Below are positions 27,393 through 36,002 of a DNA stretch of 64,000 nucleotides, piece by piece. How positions within the stretch are numbered: the stretch's first letter is position 1; the number at the start of each line of letters is the position of its first letter. The notes under the pieces were generated by a model. It made no database searches. It was given only the letters and a program-made list of their open reading frames with translations, and was not told the DNA's origin. Source of the DNA: Saprospiraceae bacterium. Lineage in GTDB: Bacteria; Bacteroidota; Bacteroidia; Chitinophagales; Saprospiraceae. The stretch is from assembly GCA_028284395.1 (NCBI GenBank), contig JANQRV010000339.1, forward strand, positions 17,658 to 81,657. Direction: 5' to 3'. The position numbers and the translations under genes were made by a program.

Positions 27393-28082
27393 ATGAAAAC
27401 GGCTAGTCGAGTTTTTCTTGTTATTCTGTTTTTCCTGTTTATCTGGCTTACCAATACTTTTGGTCAAACTCGTCGTACCTTAGCTGCTTTTGATGCCATT
27501 TCTGTAACGGGCAACATCGACTTGATTTTAGAGGAGGGAGAAACGGAAGAAGCCACCGTTTATGCACACGGGATCCCGGAGGATAAAGTAAAGGTGAAGG
27601 TTGAAAGGGGGACTTTGAAATTTAAATTGTTAAATTCCGTTTTCTATAAAGACGACGAAGTGGAAGTCCGTGTTACCTACAAAAAACTTCGGGGGGTAAA
27701 GGGGCAAGCCGGTGCCTATATTCGCAATAAAGGAGTGCTCACATCAGACCATCTGAAGGTTGTTGCCAATAGTGGAGCCACCATTAAGCTCGATGTCGAA
27801 ACCAACGCGATCGACGGCAGCGCATCGGAGGGTGGGGTGCTCGAGTTAGAAGGAAAGACCGGTAGTCAAAATGCCAGTGCAGTGACCGGTGGTCAGTATG
27901 ATTCTGTTGATATGCAAAGTGAAAGGACCTACGTTAGGGCCGGCACAGGAGGCCAGGCAATCGTAAATGCTTCGGAAGTATTGGAGGCATCGGCCAACAC
28001 CGGCGGTGTGATCGAGTACGAAGGGCATCCAAAAGATAAAACCGTCAAAAAATTACTAGGCGGAACTGTCAGAGGAATTTAG
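27393..28082 (+). CDS. DUF2807 (GIN-domain) exported protein
   Basis: The 229-residue product has a signal peptide (about 1-24, ending TFGQT) and one beta-rich domain. It starts FDAISVTGNIDLILEEGE and has the repeating pattern IKLDVETNAIDGSASEGGVLELEGKT, seen in Bacteroidota proteins called head-GIN or DUF2807 adhesin-like. These form right-handed beta structures at the cell surface or in the periplasm; the function is not established. It stands alone, followed by a clear terminator. Confidence 0.82.
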   Translation: MKTASRVFLVILFFLFIWLTNTFGQTRRTLAAFDAISVTGNIDLILEEGETEEATVYAHGIPEDKVKVKVERGTLKFKLLNSVFYKDDEVEVRVTYKKLRGVKGQAGAYIRNKGVLTSDHLKVVANSGATIKLDVETNAIDGSASEGGVLELEGKTGSQNASAVTGGQYDSVDMQSERTYVRAGTGGQAIVNASEVLEASANTGGVIEYEGHPKDKTVKKLLGGTVRGI

Positions 28083-28120
28083 AAAGATACAAGCTCTTAC
28101 TTAAGAAACTCAGAACTTAG

Positions 28121-28151
28121 AAGGAATTGCCCTCCAGCAATTCCTTTTTTT
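28121..28151 (+). terminator. Rho-independent terminator of the DUF2807 gene
   Basis: AAGGAATTGC (28121-28130), a six-base loop, then GCAATTCCTT (28137-28146), running into seven Ts (28145-28151). Stem and T tract are both canonical. Confidence 0.9.
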
Positions 28152-28544
28152 GATTGAAGAATGCTACAATGGTACGTAAAAAGGTGAGCGGGCGAGCATA
28201 AAAAAAGTGCCTTCAAAAAGGAATGAAGGCACGACAATAGTTAGAATCCCATGAATGTTGTCTTCATGCTGTTAAAGCACAATATCTTTGTTGGCTAGTG
28301 ATTGCAGTTATTAAAGAGGAGAATTGTAATCAGACATCGGTTGCTCTACATTAATAATGCAAAAACTAAGCTATTGGTTCTGATAATTTTGAATAAGCGT
28401 GTAAAAAATATCCGAATAGGTAGGGTATTTCATCTAATTAATTATTTACAAAACTACCCAGGCCCTATATTTATTGTGTGTAAAAAGAAATATTCGAGAT
28501 TTTGAGCACGTGGTGTTGGATCTAGGGTTCTAAATATTGGTTTA
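28152..28544. other. Non-coding spacer before the second ECF sigma gene
   Basis: About 390 bases with no supported gene. GTGCCTTC (28207-28214) and GAAGGCAC (28225-28232) form an 8-bp hairpin whose minus-strand side runs into six Ts, a terminator-like shape for a minus-strand transcript although no minus-strand gene lies upstream of it. A possible reading of 67 residues at 28302-28505 has very high Lys/Ile/Leu/Asn content and no family signature, so I do not call it. Confidence 0.5.
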
Positions 28545-29054
28545 ATGAAAAAAGGAGGTCCCGAAAACATATGTGAAGAAAGAACTTTTCAAACCTTGTT
28601 TTTAGACTTGGGGCAACGACTATGCCACTTTCTGTACATCCGAACGGGGGACCGTGAATTGGCCAATGATCTGACCCAGGAGTCCTTTCTGCGTCTGTGG
28701 AAATCCTGTGCTAAGGTAGATTTGGCACATGCCAAGAGCTTCCTGTATACCATTGCCCACCGGCTTTTTTTGGACGAAATGAAGAAGGAAAAAGTGCGGC
28801 TTCGATTCAAGAATAAAACCCATGCCTTGGCCGTACCGGATGATCCTCACCAAATTGCCGTGGGTGAAGAACTTCAAGAGAAAATTATCAAAACCATCAA
28901 TTCTCTACCGGAAAAAAATAGAACCGTATTTCTGCTAAACCGAATTGAAAAAATGACTTACAAAGAAATTGCGGAATTGCTGGGAATTTCAGTTAAAGCC
29001 GTAGAAAAACGCATGCATAACGCACTTTTACGGTTAAAGGAGGCCGTGGAGTAG
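28545..29054 (+). CDS. ECF RNA polymerase sigma factor, FecI-like
   Basis: A 169-residue sigma-70 factor with region 2 (FLYIRTGDRELANDLTQESFLRLWKSC, then AHAKSFLYTIAHRLFLDEMKK) and region 4 (LPEKNRTVFLLNRIEKMTYKEIAELLGISVKAVEKRMHNALLRLKEAVE). The region 4 sequence is typical of Bacteroidota FecI-type factors that pair with a FecR anti-sigma. The next two genes encode exactly a FecR protein and a TonB-dependent receptor with an STN domain, so this is a cell-surface signalling unit. Confidence 0.93.
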   Translation: MKKGGPENICEERTFQTLFLDLGQRLCHFLYIRTGDRELANDLTQESFLRLWKSCAKVDLAHAKSFLYTIAHRLFLDEMKKEKVRLRFKNKTHALAVPDDPHQIAVGEELQEKIIKTINSLPEKNRTVFLLNRIEKMTYKEIAELLGISVKAVEKRMHNALLRLKEAVE

Positions 29055-29108
29055 GGTCTGGCAGATTTGAATCGTTTAGGTTAAAGCTTATTGGATAAAG
29101 AATGTCAA

Positions 29109-30029
29109 ATGGATGAACAAAGCAAGGAGGCCTCCATTTTAGCAAAGTGGCTGGCAGGAGAATTGAGTGAAGCAGAATTAGCAAAACTTCAAAAGGAATT
29201 TGATCTTCCGTTATTGGAAAAGATCGTTCGCGCTACCGATGAACTGGAGTTTGATGTGTATGATGGAAATGCTTCCTGGCAAAAACTAAAAGAAAAAAAG
29301 GACAGGCTTCGGCAATTAAGGCGGCGGCAACGCAGAAAATATCTTATTGCTGCTGCAATAGCTTTCGTTGCATCGCTTTCCGTTTGGCTATGGTTAGATC
29401 AACCTGTGGATCACATGGTAGTGAGGGCAGGCGAGCAAAAGCAGTATACCTTGCCGGATGGATCTACCGTATTCCTGAATGCCGGAAGTGAATTGCAATT
29501 AGCTCTTGGGAACTGGGATTCAAATAGGTCCATGACCATGAGCGGAGAAGGCTTTTTTGAAGTGACTCCCGGCCGAACATTTACCGTCAGGGCCTCCTTG
29601 GGAGAAATCGAGGTGTTGGGTACCAGTTTCAATGTTTTATCGCGTTCTTCGGATCAATTTTTCGTTCGGTGCTATTCTGGTCGGGTAATCGTTAGGTACG
29701 GTACGGTACAAGTTGTTTTAGAGGCGGGCGGAATGGCCTCATTAAATGCTCAGGGGCAGTTAATAGATGAAAGGTTTGAATTGGAAAGCTCGGGTCGATC
29801 TTCTTGGATCGATGGTTTATCCAAATTTAATGATGCAACCCTTGGCGACGTATTCGCTGAGTTGGAACGCCAGTATGACATTACCATTCATGGTGCCGGT
29901 CTTGCGACCCGAAGATACGGAGGAGCCTTCGTACATGATGATTTGGCGAAGGCACTCAAAATGGTCTGTGAACCCATGAATCTCCGTTTTTCGTATATCA
30001 ACGAAAAGGAAATTGAAATTTCCGAGTAG
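29109..30029 (+). CDS. FecR-family anti-sigma regulator
   Basis: The 306-residue protein (start at the ATG 29109; an upstream TTG at 29091 is less likely) has a cytoplasmic N-terminal part (ILAKWLAGELSEAELAKLQ), a membrane helix at about 77-95 (KYLIAAAIAFVASLSVWLW), and a periplasmic FecR domain. The domain includes RAGEQKQYTLPDGSTVFLNAGSEL, GEGFFEVTPGRTFTV and EVLGTSFNVLSRSSDQFFV. The C-terminal SIDGLSKFNDATLGDVFAELERQYDITI region is the usual DUF4974-like end. It should hold the adjacent sigma factor inactive until the TonB receptor signals. Confidence 0.93.
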   Translation: MDEQSKEASILAKWLAGELSEAELAKLQKEFDLPLLEKIVRATDELEFDVYDGNASWQKLKEKKDRLRQLRRRQRRKYLIAAAIAFVASLSVWLWLDQPVDHMVVRAGEQKQYTLPDGSTVFLNAGSELQLALGNWDSNRSMTMSGEGFFEVTPGRTFTVRASLGEIEVLGTSFNVLSRSSDQFFVRCYSGRVIVRYGTVQVVLEAGGMASLNAQGQLIDERFELESSGRSSWIDGLSKFNDATLGDVFAELERQYDITIHGAGLATRRYGGAFVHDDLAKALKMVCEPMNLRFSYINEKEIEISE

Positions 30030-30048
30030 CATCAAGTCCTATAACGCT

Positions 30049-32721
30049 ATGAACGCTCCAGAAAAAAGGCAGTTTCATCTATCTTCTTTCGTTCGGTCGA
30101 TTGGTCGATGGTTGTTGGTGACTGGCTTTTGCTGTTTCGGATCGCAAATTGTCACTGCTCAACAATCAAAACCACTTAAGGAGATCATACACCAGATCGA
30201 GGAGCAATATCGGGTGGTATTTGCCTATGATGAAGAAGCTGTAGCCCACGCTAAGGCGGTTATGCCTTCCCTAGCTGATGCAAAGCTTGCGGAGGTTCTG
30301 GACCAAATATTAGTTCCCAACAAATTGGAGTATGAATTACTGGACAATCGCTTCGTCCTGATAAGAAAAGCATCATTGACCGTAGAGAAGGAAGCCAAGA
30401 GACCGTTACCGAATATTTGCGGCCGGATCATCTCCTCCCGTACTCAGGAAGCACTCCCATACGCTACCGTTGGATTTCTAAATACCGATCACGGTGTATA
30501 TGCCGATGCCAATGGTAATTTTGAATTGTACACAGCAGCTTCGAGAGACGATAGCCTGATTATCCGCCATTTGGGGTATGAAGAACTGCATCTTTCAGTC
30601 GCATCCGTTATTGATCAGCCATGTCGGGATATTTTGGTCAACCCGGCACAATTTACCATCGATAATGTAATCATAGAGGAGCGGGCCATTCGGCTCTTAA
30701 GGTCGGCTTCTAAGGGTAGTGGCTGGCAAATTAAGCCCGATAAAATGAGTACATTACCGGGTTGGGGAGACAACGACCCTCTGCGAATGGTTCAACTGCT
30801 GCCGGGCATCCATTCTACCGATGAATCAGCGTCTAATCTTCATATTCGAGGAGGAACTCCCGATCAAAACTTAGTATTATGGGATAATATCCCCATCTAC
30901 CATACGGGGCACTTTTTTGGCCTTTTTTCTGCATTTGACCCTTTTGCTGCGGAAACAATCGACGTATATAAGGGCGGTTATGGACCCAAATTTGGCGGAC
31001 GCGTTTCTGGAGTTATTGATATTAAAAGCAAACCTTCCCGGATCGATTCATTAGAGATGGGATTCGGGGCGAATTTAATCAACGTACAGGGGTATTTGAA
31101 GGCGCCCTTGGATAAGGGTAAATCAGCACTTTGGGTATCCGGGCGCCGATCCTTTACCGATATTGTTCAAAGTGGCACTTACCAGAACCTCTTTAACCAA
31201 ATTGCGAGCAGGGGTAGAATTCGAGACAATGAACAAACCTTTAATCAGGAAGATCTGGAGATCCTCCTATCTCCTGAATTCTACTTCAGTGATTTAAACA
31301 TTAAATGGGTGATGAGGCCAGCAGAAGATCAGCAGCTTGATCTGAGTTTTCATTGGGGAAATGATTTTCTTGATTATCAAGTTTTTCTGGATCAATTCGG
31401 ATATTATCTCGATTCCAGAGATTTGATCGAATTGAATAGTGGTGGCGCCAGCATTTCCTGGCGTCAAGCTTTTGGCGATGAATTTGATTTTGGGCTGAAC
31501 CTCGTGTATTCACGCATTGACAAAAAATATGACCTCGATGCGACTTGGAGAGCCAATGAAGTTTTTGGCTATCTAAGGAGTCAACGCAACGATTTGGAGG
31601 AGTTGGAAATGCAGGCATTAGGGAACTGGCGCCCCAATCAAAATCACCATCTTTCGTTTGGACTCGAGAGCCACCGGTTGAACTTGGGTTTTAACCTCGG
31701 AGTAGAAGACCGGGTAGAGATGCAAAGACATCGATCCGGCGGACGATTAGAGGGCACGCTCCACAATCTTCTGATAGACTACTCCTACTCCATTAAAGAA
31801 GAGGTGGCTTTGAATTATGGACTTCGAGTAGGTCATTACGATCACTTTGATTTCTGGTTTTGGGAACCCCGTTTTTCTATTGATTATCATATGTCGAAGC
31901 CTCTCAAGTTGCGGATGGCTGCAAGTCGAAATTTGCAATTTGTTTCTCAAATTGTTGAACTCAATGATCTGGGATTGGAAGAGGAATTGTGGATTCTAGC
32001 CAGTGAACAGGTTGGTACTCCACCCATGGTGGCCACCGAATACTCTTTGGGGCTTAATTACGAAAAGAACAACTGGTTTGTCAACCTCGAAGGCTACAAA
32101 AAGCGCATCAACAACATTACGACGGTGAAATTGCGTTCCGATACCAACGACAATCTACCAACTACATTAGGGGGGTCCGAGATCGAAGGAGTGGACCTTC
32201 TTTTTAAGCGAAAATGGAAGGTTTACGAAACTTGGTTCTCTTATGCGTATGGCCACGTAGACTATTCTTTCCCGGACTTGGAAGAGGACGGGTATTTTCC
32301 CGCTTCCCATGATCAACGGCATACGGTCAACTGGACCCATTTTTTAAAGGTGGGTTCCTGGGATTTTTCATTGAGTTGGAATTTTCATACCGGCCGGCCA
32401 TTTACGCCGGCCGCGGGAGTAGATGTGAATGTTGATGAACAGGGAGAGGAGTTGGGAAAACGCATTGTGCTTGGACGCAGAAATAGCGAACGACTACCGG
32501 ATTACCGTCGCATGGATTTGAGTGTTACCTATAATTTTATCCGTGATCGGTATCGTTGGAAAATGGGACTCTCCATTTTCAATGTGTTTAATCAAGAGAA
32601 TATTTTTGATCGCAAATTCATACCATTTGAGGAGCATCGACCCGAAAGCAAGGGATATTTTGGGTTGGACCGCACGATGATCGGCCGTACTCCCAATATC
32701 TTTTTCAGAGTTGATTGGTAA
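30049..32721 (+). CDS. TonB-dependent outer-membrane receptor with STN signalling domain
   Basis: The 890-residue product (ATG at 30049; the reading from TTG 30013 overlaps fecR) has a signal sequence (about 10-38), an STN domain (about 40-105: KPLKEIIHQIEEQYRVVFAYDEE), and a carboxypeptidase-regulatory-like fold (about 120-205: NICGRIISSRTQEALPYATVGFLN). A TonB plug follows (MVQLLPGIHSTDESASNLHIRGGTPDQNLVLWDNIPIYH), then a long barrel ending in FFRVDW with a terminal aromatic. The STN domain fits the upstream sigma/FecR pair: binding of a substrate would trigger transcription. The ligand is unknown; a siderophore or glycan is possible. No SusD-like gene is adjacent. Confidence 0.9.
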   Translation: MNAPEKRQFHLSSFVRSIGRWLLVTGFCCFGSQIVTAQQSKPLKEIIHQIEEQYRVVFAYDEEAVAHAKAVMPSLADAKLAEVLDQILVPNKLEYELLDNRFVLIRKASLTVEKEAKRPLPNICGRIISSRTQEALPYATVGFLNTDHGVYADANGNFELYTAASRDDSLIIRHLGYEELHLSVASVIDQPCRDILVNPAQFTIDNVIIEERAIRLLRSASKGSGWQIKPDKMSTLPGWGDNDPLRMVQLLPGIHSTDESASNLHIRGGTPDQNLVLWDNIPIYHTGHFFGLFSAFDPFAAETIDVYKGGYGPKFGGRVSGVIDIKSKPSRIDSLEMGFGANLINVQGYLKAPLDKGKSALWVSGRRSFTDIVQSGTYQNLFNQIASRGRIRDNEQTFNQEDLEILLSPEFYFSDLNIKWVMRPAEDQQLDLSFHWGNDFLDYQVFLDQFGYYLDSRDLIELNSGGASISWRQAFGDEFDFGLNLVYSRIDKKYDLDATWRANEVFGYLRSQRNDLEELEMQALGNWRPNQNHHLSFGLESHRLNLGFNLGVEDRVEMQRHRSGGRLEGTLHNLLIDYSYSIKEEVALNYGLRVGHYDHFDFWFWEPRFSIDYHMSKPLKLRMAASRNLQFVSQIVELNDLGLEEELWILASEQVGTPPMVATEYSLGLNYEKNNWFVNLEGYKKRINNITTVKLRSDTNDNLPTTLGGSEIEGVDLLFKRKWKVYETWFSYAYGHVDYSFPDLEEDGYFPASHDQRHTVNWTHFLKVGSWDFSLSWNFHTGRPFTPAAGVDVNVDEQGEELGKRIVLGRRNSERLPDYRRMDLSVTYNFIRDRYRWKMGLSIFNVFNQENIFDRKFIPFEEHRPESKGYFGLDRTMIGRTPNIFFRVDW

Positions 32722-32780
32722 ACATAGATTTACCAAGCGATCTTCCTTATCTATTATATAAATCATTATCTTGCGAGGAT

Positions 32781-32810
32781 GGCAGGCCTGATGATTATGT
32801 ACAGGCTGCC
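32781..32810 (+). promoter_or_regulatory. Hairpin in the leader of the LysM gene
   Basis: GGCAG-g-CCTG (32781-32790) pairs with CAGGCTGCC (32802-32810), giving nine base pairs with one bulged G. It lies between the TonB receptor stop and the LysM gene (ATG 32846). A near-consensus -7 element TATCTTGC lies just upstream at 32767-32774. It may be a terminator of the receptor transcript or part of the leader. Confidence 0.4.
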
Positions 32811-32845
32811 AACAATCAATCATTCATTAAACTAAATTTTAGTCT

Positions 32846-33235
32846 ATGTCTCTTCAAGACAAGTACAGGGCTGTTCTAGACCTGGGTTTGGAATTAAATG
32901 TTCAGGACGGAGACGTCCAGGAGATGGATGGTGTCCTTCGGATGAAAGGAACCACTCAGACTCAATACGAAAAAGATCTTATTTGGGATAAAATCAAAGA
33001 GATAGGAGGCGAGGACCCTGCTGATATTGCAGCCGACATCAAAGTGGCCATTACCGATTATTACCATAAACATACGGTAGCATCCGGAGAATCCCTTTCA
33101 AAGATTGCCATTAAGTATTATGGCAAGGACAAGGTGATGGATTACAAACAAATTTTTGAAGCCAATACCGATATCCTCAAAAACCCGGATGTAATTCATC
33201 CCGATCAGGTTCTTACCATTCCTTTTCCTTCTTAA
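32846..33235 (+). CDS. LysM-domain protein, Kbp/YgaU-like
   Basis: The 129-residue product has no signal peptide. The first half (about 1-70) resembles the BON-like domain of the potassium-binding protein Kbp (LELNVQDGDVQEMDGVLRMKGT, then ADIKVAITDY). The second half is a LysM domain (about 76-126: HTVASGESLSKIAIKYYGKDKVMDYKQIFEAN, ending HPDQVLTIP). Kbp of E. coli is a cytoplasmic K+ sensor with this same order of domains. Function here is inferred from the architecture only. Confidence 0.85.
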   Translation: MSLQDKYRAVLDLGLELNVQDGDVQEMDGVLRMKGTTQTQYEKDLIWDKIKEIGGEDPADIAADIKVAITDYYHKHTVASGESLSKIAIKYYGKDKVMDYKQIFEANTDILKNPDVIHPDQVLTIPFPS

Positions 33236-33270
33236 TTGGAGATTTTTTGCTGATCCGATGGCTAGGGAAT

Positions 33271-33298
33271 CATCTTTCACCACTTGATGTGAAAGATG
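33271..33298. terminator. Hairpin between convergent LysM gene and recO
   Basis: CATCTTTCAC (33271-33280) and GTGAAAGATG (33289-33298) form a perfect 10-bp stem with an 8-base loop midway between the two stops. No T tract follows on either strand. Confidence 0.6.
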
Positions 33299-33321
33299 GT
33301 CCCCCGGCAACTTGCGCTCGC

Positions 33322-33987
33322 CTACTCAAATACCTCTTTCAAAATTTCGTGTGAATAGATGACTTGCATACCCTCCAGGTGTTGGCGGTAAAATTCTATT
33401 AGTTGGTTTAAAACGATTTGCCGTTCAGATTTCGACAGCTTCATTTGATGGCAATCGGAGATCTCGCATAGCAACAAATCATCCAAAATTCGATCATCTA
33501 TCCGGCCATAAAATTTTTCTTTCCAGCTTCTGCCGGGATAAATACCGAGGTATCTGCTAAGTTCGAGTAGATAACTGATGGGCAGATTTTTAGTTGATGA
33601 GGTAGTTTGATCCAGAAAGTGAAAGGCTTGAAACAGAAAATTGAATAGCGGCTGGTTTTCCTCCGCTTCTTTTATGGACTTCTCGGCAATTTCGATCATG
33701 AATAAGCCAACTGCACCTTTGACAACATCGAACGGGATCGATTGGTAAATAAGTGCGGATCGCAGTTCTTTTATTCGATTAATGGTCTTGTCTTCTCGGT
33801 CGTAGACGACCAAATGGAGCATGTTCATCGGGCGCAAGAGCCCAACTTTGGTCTTGGCGTTCTTGCTTCTAACACCGTTCAAGATATATTGACGTAAGCC
33901 TTTTTTTTCGGTGTAAACTGTGGAAATTAAGCTGGTTTCCGAATATTTGGTGCTTTTCAGGACAATGCCCCTCGTGTTGATCAGCAT
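33322..33987 (-). CDS. recO: DNA repair protein RecO
   Basis: RecO loads RecA onto SSB-covered gaps with RecR. The 221-residue protein begins MLINTRGIVLKSTKYSETSLISTVYTEKKG, the OB-fold N-terminus of the family, followed by an all-helical C-terminal part. Several Cys-lacking RecO variants are known and no CxxC zinc motif is seen here. It ends with the helical segment QLIEFYRQHLEGMQVIYSHEIL, typical of the family's tail. It stands alone on its strand, with a long AT-rich region upstream. Confidence 0.88.
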   Translation of the reverse strand: MLINTRGIVLKSTKYSETSLISTVYTEKKGLRQYILNGVRSKNAKTKVGLLRPMNMLHLVVYDREDKTINRIKELRSALIYQSIPFDVVKGAVGLFMIEIAEKSIKEAEENQPLFNFLFQAFHFLDQTTSSTKNLPISYLLELSRYLGIYPGRSWKEKFYGRIDDRILDDLLLCEISDCHQMKLSKSERQIVLNQLIEFYRQHLEGMQVIYSHEILKEVFE

Positions 33988-34582
33988 TCGCGGAGTTTAG
34001 AATCGACCTATAAAAATCTTCAAAACCTTTTGAAGGAATTAAAAGTTAATATACTCTTGATACGTGCTAAAAAACTAAGTATATTGCGGCCTGTCAAAAA
34101 AATACGGATATCAAGGCAGTCGAAAGGACAGCCGTTGTATCAAATCATTCAAAAGTTTTGAAATTCGACTTCTAGGAAAGTTAAAATAATATTTCAATAT
34201 ATTTTGAGCAGATTTGTAACGTTTTGAAAAATGTCGAGTATTAATGATAGAAATCTTTGTCAGACTAGAGACGCTTGAAGCTAGTATTTACAGGGCTTCT
34301 TGAGAAAAAAAGAAAAAAAATGTAACTTTTTTTAATTCTAATGCGTCTTTTCTGAAAACTGATTGTCTTTAAAGATGTACAAATTACCCGAGCTAAAATA
34401 TGGAGACCCCTTATGGGTTTCTTACCAAACAAGTTTAACACAATTACATTTTAAGTAGACTGTAAGAATTATAGTATTACCGTCATTGACGGTATTAAAT
34501 AAGGAAGTTGGTGAAATTTCTTTTTGGAAATTTTCTGACCTACTTGATCACCTGACTGTTTAAAATTATTGAAGGATGTTAT
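33988..34582. other. Long AT-rich non-coding region upstream of the 34674 gene
   Basis: This region holds no supported reading frame. Small hairpins are visible: GAGACCC (34403-34409) with GGGTTTC (34415-34421, one G-U) and TACCGTC (34478-34484) with GACGGTA (34488-34494). No exact TAnnTTTG was found, so the promoter of the downstream gene is not located. Its length suggests a long regulated leader or an unrecognised small RNA. Confidence 0.5.
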
Positions 34583-34676
34583 ATCCATCATTGCATTTAC
34601 TCCAATGTCGGTGTAGATGCAAGATGGATGTTCCATCTGTAAGTTCTTAAACCAAATTTAACATAATTTACAGATG
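34583..34676 (+). promoter_or_regulatory. Leader with mutually exclusive hairpins reaching the start codon
   Basis: Four arms overlap in pairing. Arm A, ATCCATCATTGCAT (34583-34596), pairs with arm B, ATGCAAGATGGAT (34617-34629), over 13 base pairs with one bulge. Part of B, AGATGGA (34622-34628), pairs with TCCATCT (34632-34638) in arm C over 7 base pairs. Arm C, CATCTGTAA (34634-34642), pairs with TTACAGATG (34668-34676) over 9 base pairs; that last arm contains the ATG of the next gene. If A:B forms, C is free to cover the start codon; if B:C forms, the start codon is open. This is the geometry of a translational switch. Ligand and function are unknown. Confidence 0.55.
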
Positions 34677-35471
34677 AAAAGTGGAGTTGCGTCAATACTG
34701 AGTTTTCTATTCTGTTTTTCCCTTTCCTGGGCTTCAACAGTTTCTCATAACAATATGTTTTTGTGTGACGTCGATGTTAAAACTGTCCGGATCGAGCAGC
34801 AGTTATTGGCGAGTACATGGGCAACCTCTTTGAATCTTACTAAGGACAGATACATATTCCAGTTTAATCATGATGGATCCGGTCATTTAGTGAGGTATGA
34901 TTACCCCACGGGTCGAGATTACGAACGTTATCAATGGCAGCTGGTGAGCGAAGACAATATGATTACGCTGGTGCTGGAGTACCCGGTTGAAGAAGGGGCT
35001 GTTTCGATTTTGGAAGTGGAAGCTACCGGGAAGGAGTTATTGCTAAAGGACCTTTCAACGGGGCAGAATTTTCGATTGCGTTTTCCAGTTGCTAAAGCTA
35101 CGGGTCAGTTGGATAAGATCCGAGCCGGCTTGGTGGGAAAATGGGAAAATGCGACTTACGCCATTCAATCCCATTCTGAAAGTGGAATTCCCGTTTCTAA
35201 TGATGTTTCGCTAGGTTTTCACTTCCAAAACGATGGAAAATACGAGCGCGTAATTGGAAACAATGTGCGTGAGAAGAAAGAGTCCGGCACCTGGGAATTG
35301 TCGAAGGATGGTGATTACATATTTTTCAAACCGATGGGTAGTCCTGCAACCTCTTATATGGTCAAGATAAAGTATTTGGAGGGAGATGAGCTGGTGTTAG
35401 AGCAGAACCAACCCAAATCTAAGAAACCAAATTCAAGAAAAATTAGAGATTATTTCTTTAATAAGATTTAG
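34674..35471 (+). CDS. Exported protein with two lipocalin-like halves, unknown function
   Basis: A 265-residue protein with a signal peptide (about 1-21, ending SWAST). Two similar beta-rich halves follow: LLASTWATSLNLTKDRYIFQFNHDGSGHLVRY (about 40-75) and LVGKWENATYAIQSHSE...DVSLGFHFQNDGKYERVIGNN (about 155-205). Each has the W-G-W-x-type opening and paired strands of small lipocalin-like domains. The mature protein is probably periplasmic or surface-exposed. The gene has an unusual structured leader (34583-34676), so its expression may be switched at the translational level. No substrate can be named. Confidence 0.75.
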   Translation: MKSGVASILSFLFCFSLSWASTVSHNNMFLCDVDVKTVRIEQQLLASTWATSLNLTKDRYIFQFNHDGSGHLVRYDYPTGRDYERYQWQLVSEDNMITLVLEYPVEEGAVSILEVEATGKELLLKDLSTGQNFRLRFPVAKATGQLDKIRAGLVGKWENATYAIQSHSESGIPVSNDVSLGFHFQNDGKYERVIGNNVREKKESGTWELSKDGDYIFFKPMGSPATSYMVKIKYLEGDELVLEQNQPKSKKPNSRKIRDYFFNKI

Positions 35472-35498
35472 TGAGCGTTTTTTCAACCAATTTATTTG

Positions 35499-35533
35499 AA
35501 GTAGCCTTGTTTGCGCAGGGCTACTTTTTTTTT
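35499..35533. terminator. Terminator between two convergent genes
   Basis: AAGTAGCCTTG (35499-35509) pairs with CAGGGCTACTT (35516-35526, one G-U) around a six-base loop, then a run of Ts to 35533. It serves the plus-strand gene, and its opposite side touches the stop of the minus-strand gene. Confidence 0.85.
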
Positions 35534-35861
35534 AGAAATCATCCCATCCGTCAATCTTATCCTGCTTATAGGCTATTTTTGAATGAACCCTCCTTTTTTG
35601 CCGATCTAAGACCAACCGAGCAATGCCGATATTTGCTGGCTCTTCTGAGTAAGGGGATAGTGCATGGTTAACTTTTTGTTCATCGATGTCTAACCGATAC
35701 ATCAAGCTCAATAGAAATTCCAATTTGTATTCGATCCAGTAAGCTACCTGGTCGGCCAGCATATTGAACAGCTCCTCTTCAGACAGATCTTCACTCGTAC
35801 TCTCCATCTCAAAATCACGCATGATTAAATCCTGGGTTTGTTTTAATTGCTCTTTCATCAA
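35532..35861 (-). CDS. Conserved small protein of unknown function
   Basis: A 109-residue acidic, helical, cytoplasmic protein: LSEEELFNMLADQVAYWIEYKLEFLLSLMYRLDIDEQKV, with the tail DKIDGWDDF. It looks like a member of a family found mainly in Bacteroidota, with no known function that I recall. It is convergent with the preceding gene, sharing its terminator, and divergent from the HD-domain gene. A second ATG at 35858 is an equally possible start. Confidence 0.7.
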   Translation of the reverse strand: MMKEQLKQTQDLIMRDFEMESTSEDLSEEELFNMLADQVAYWIEYKLEFLLSLMYRLDIDEQKVNHALSPYSEEPANIGIARLVLDRQKRRVHSKIAYKQDKIDGWDDF

Positions 35862-36002
35862 TCCAATTTTTTGTCGATCAAAATTTGTCTTGATCTATGC
35901 CGCTTAATATATTACTTTTTGAGCAACTGTAGTCGAAGATTTGGCTTTGAAGTCAAGTTGCAAGTATTTCGTTAATTTGCGTGAAACCTAACTAAAGCAA
36001 TT

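Noticed and set aside
28302..28505. 67-residue reading frame before the second ECF sigma gene
   Set aside because: Very rich in Lys, Ile, Leu and Asn, no ribosome binding site, no family likeness; best seen as non-coding AT-rich DNA.
35471..35671. 66-residue plus-strand frame
   Set aside because: It lies across a strong terminator and opposite a better-supported conserved gene.
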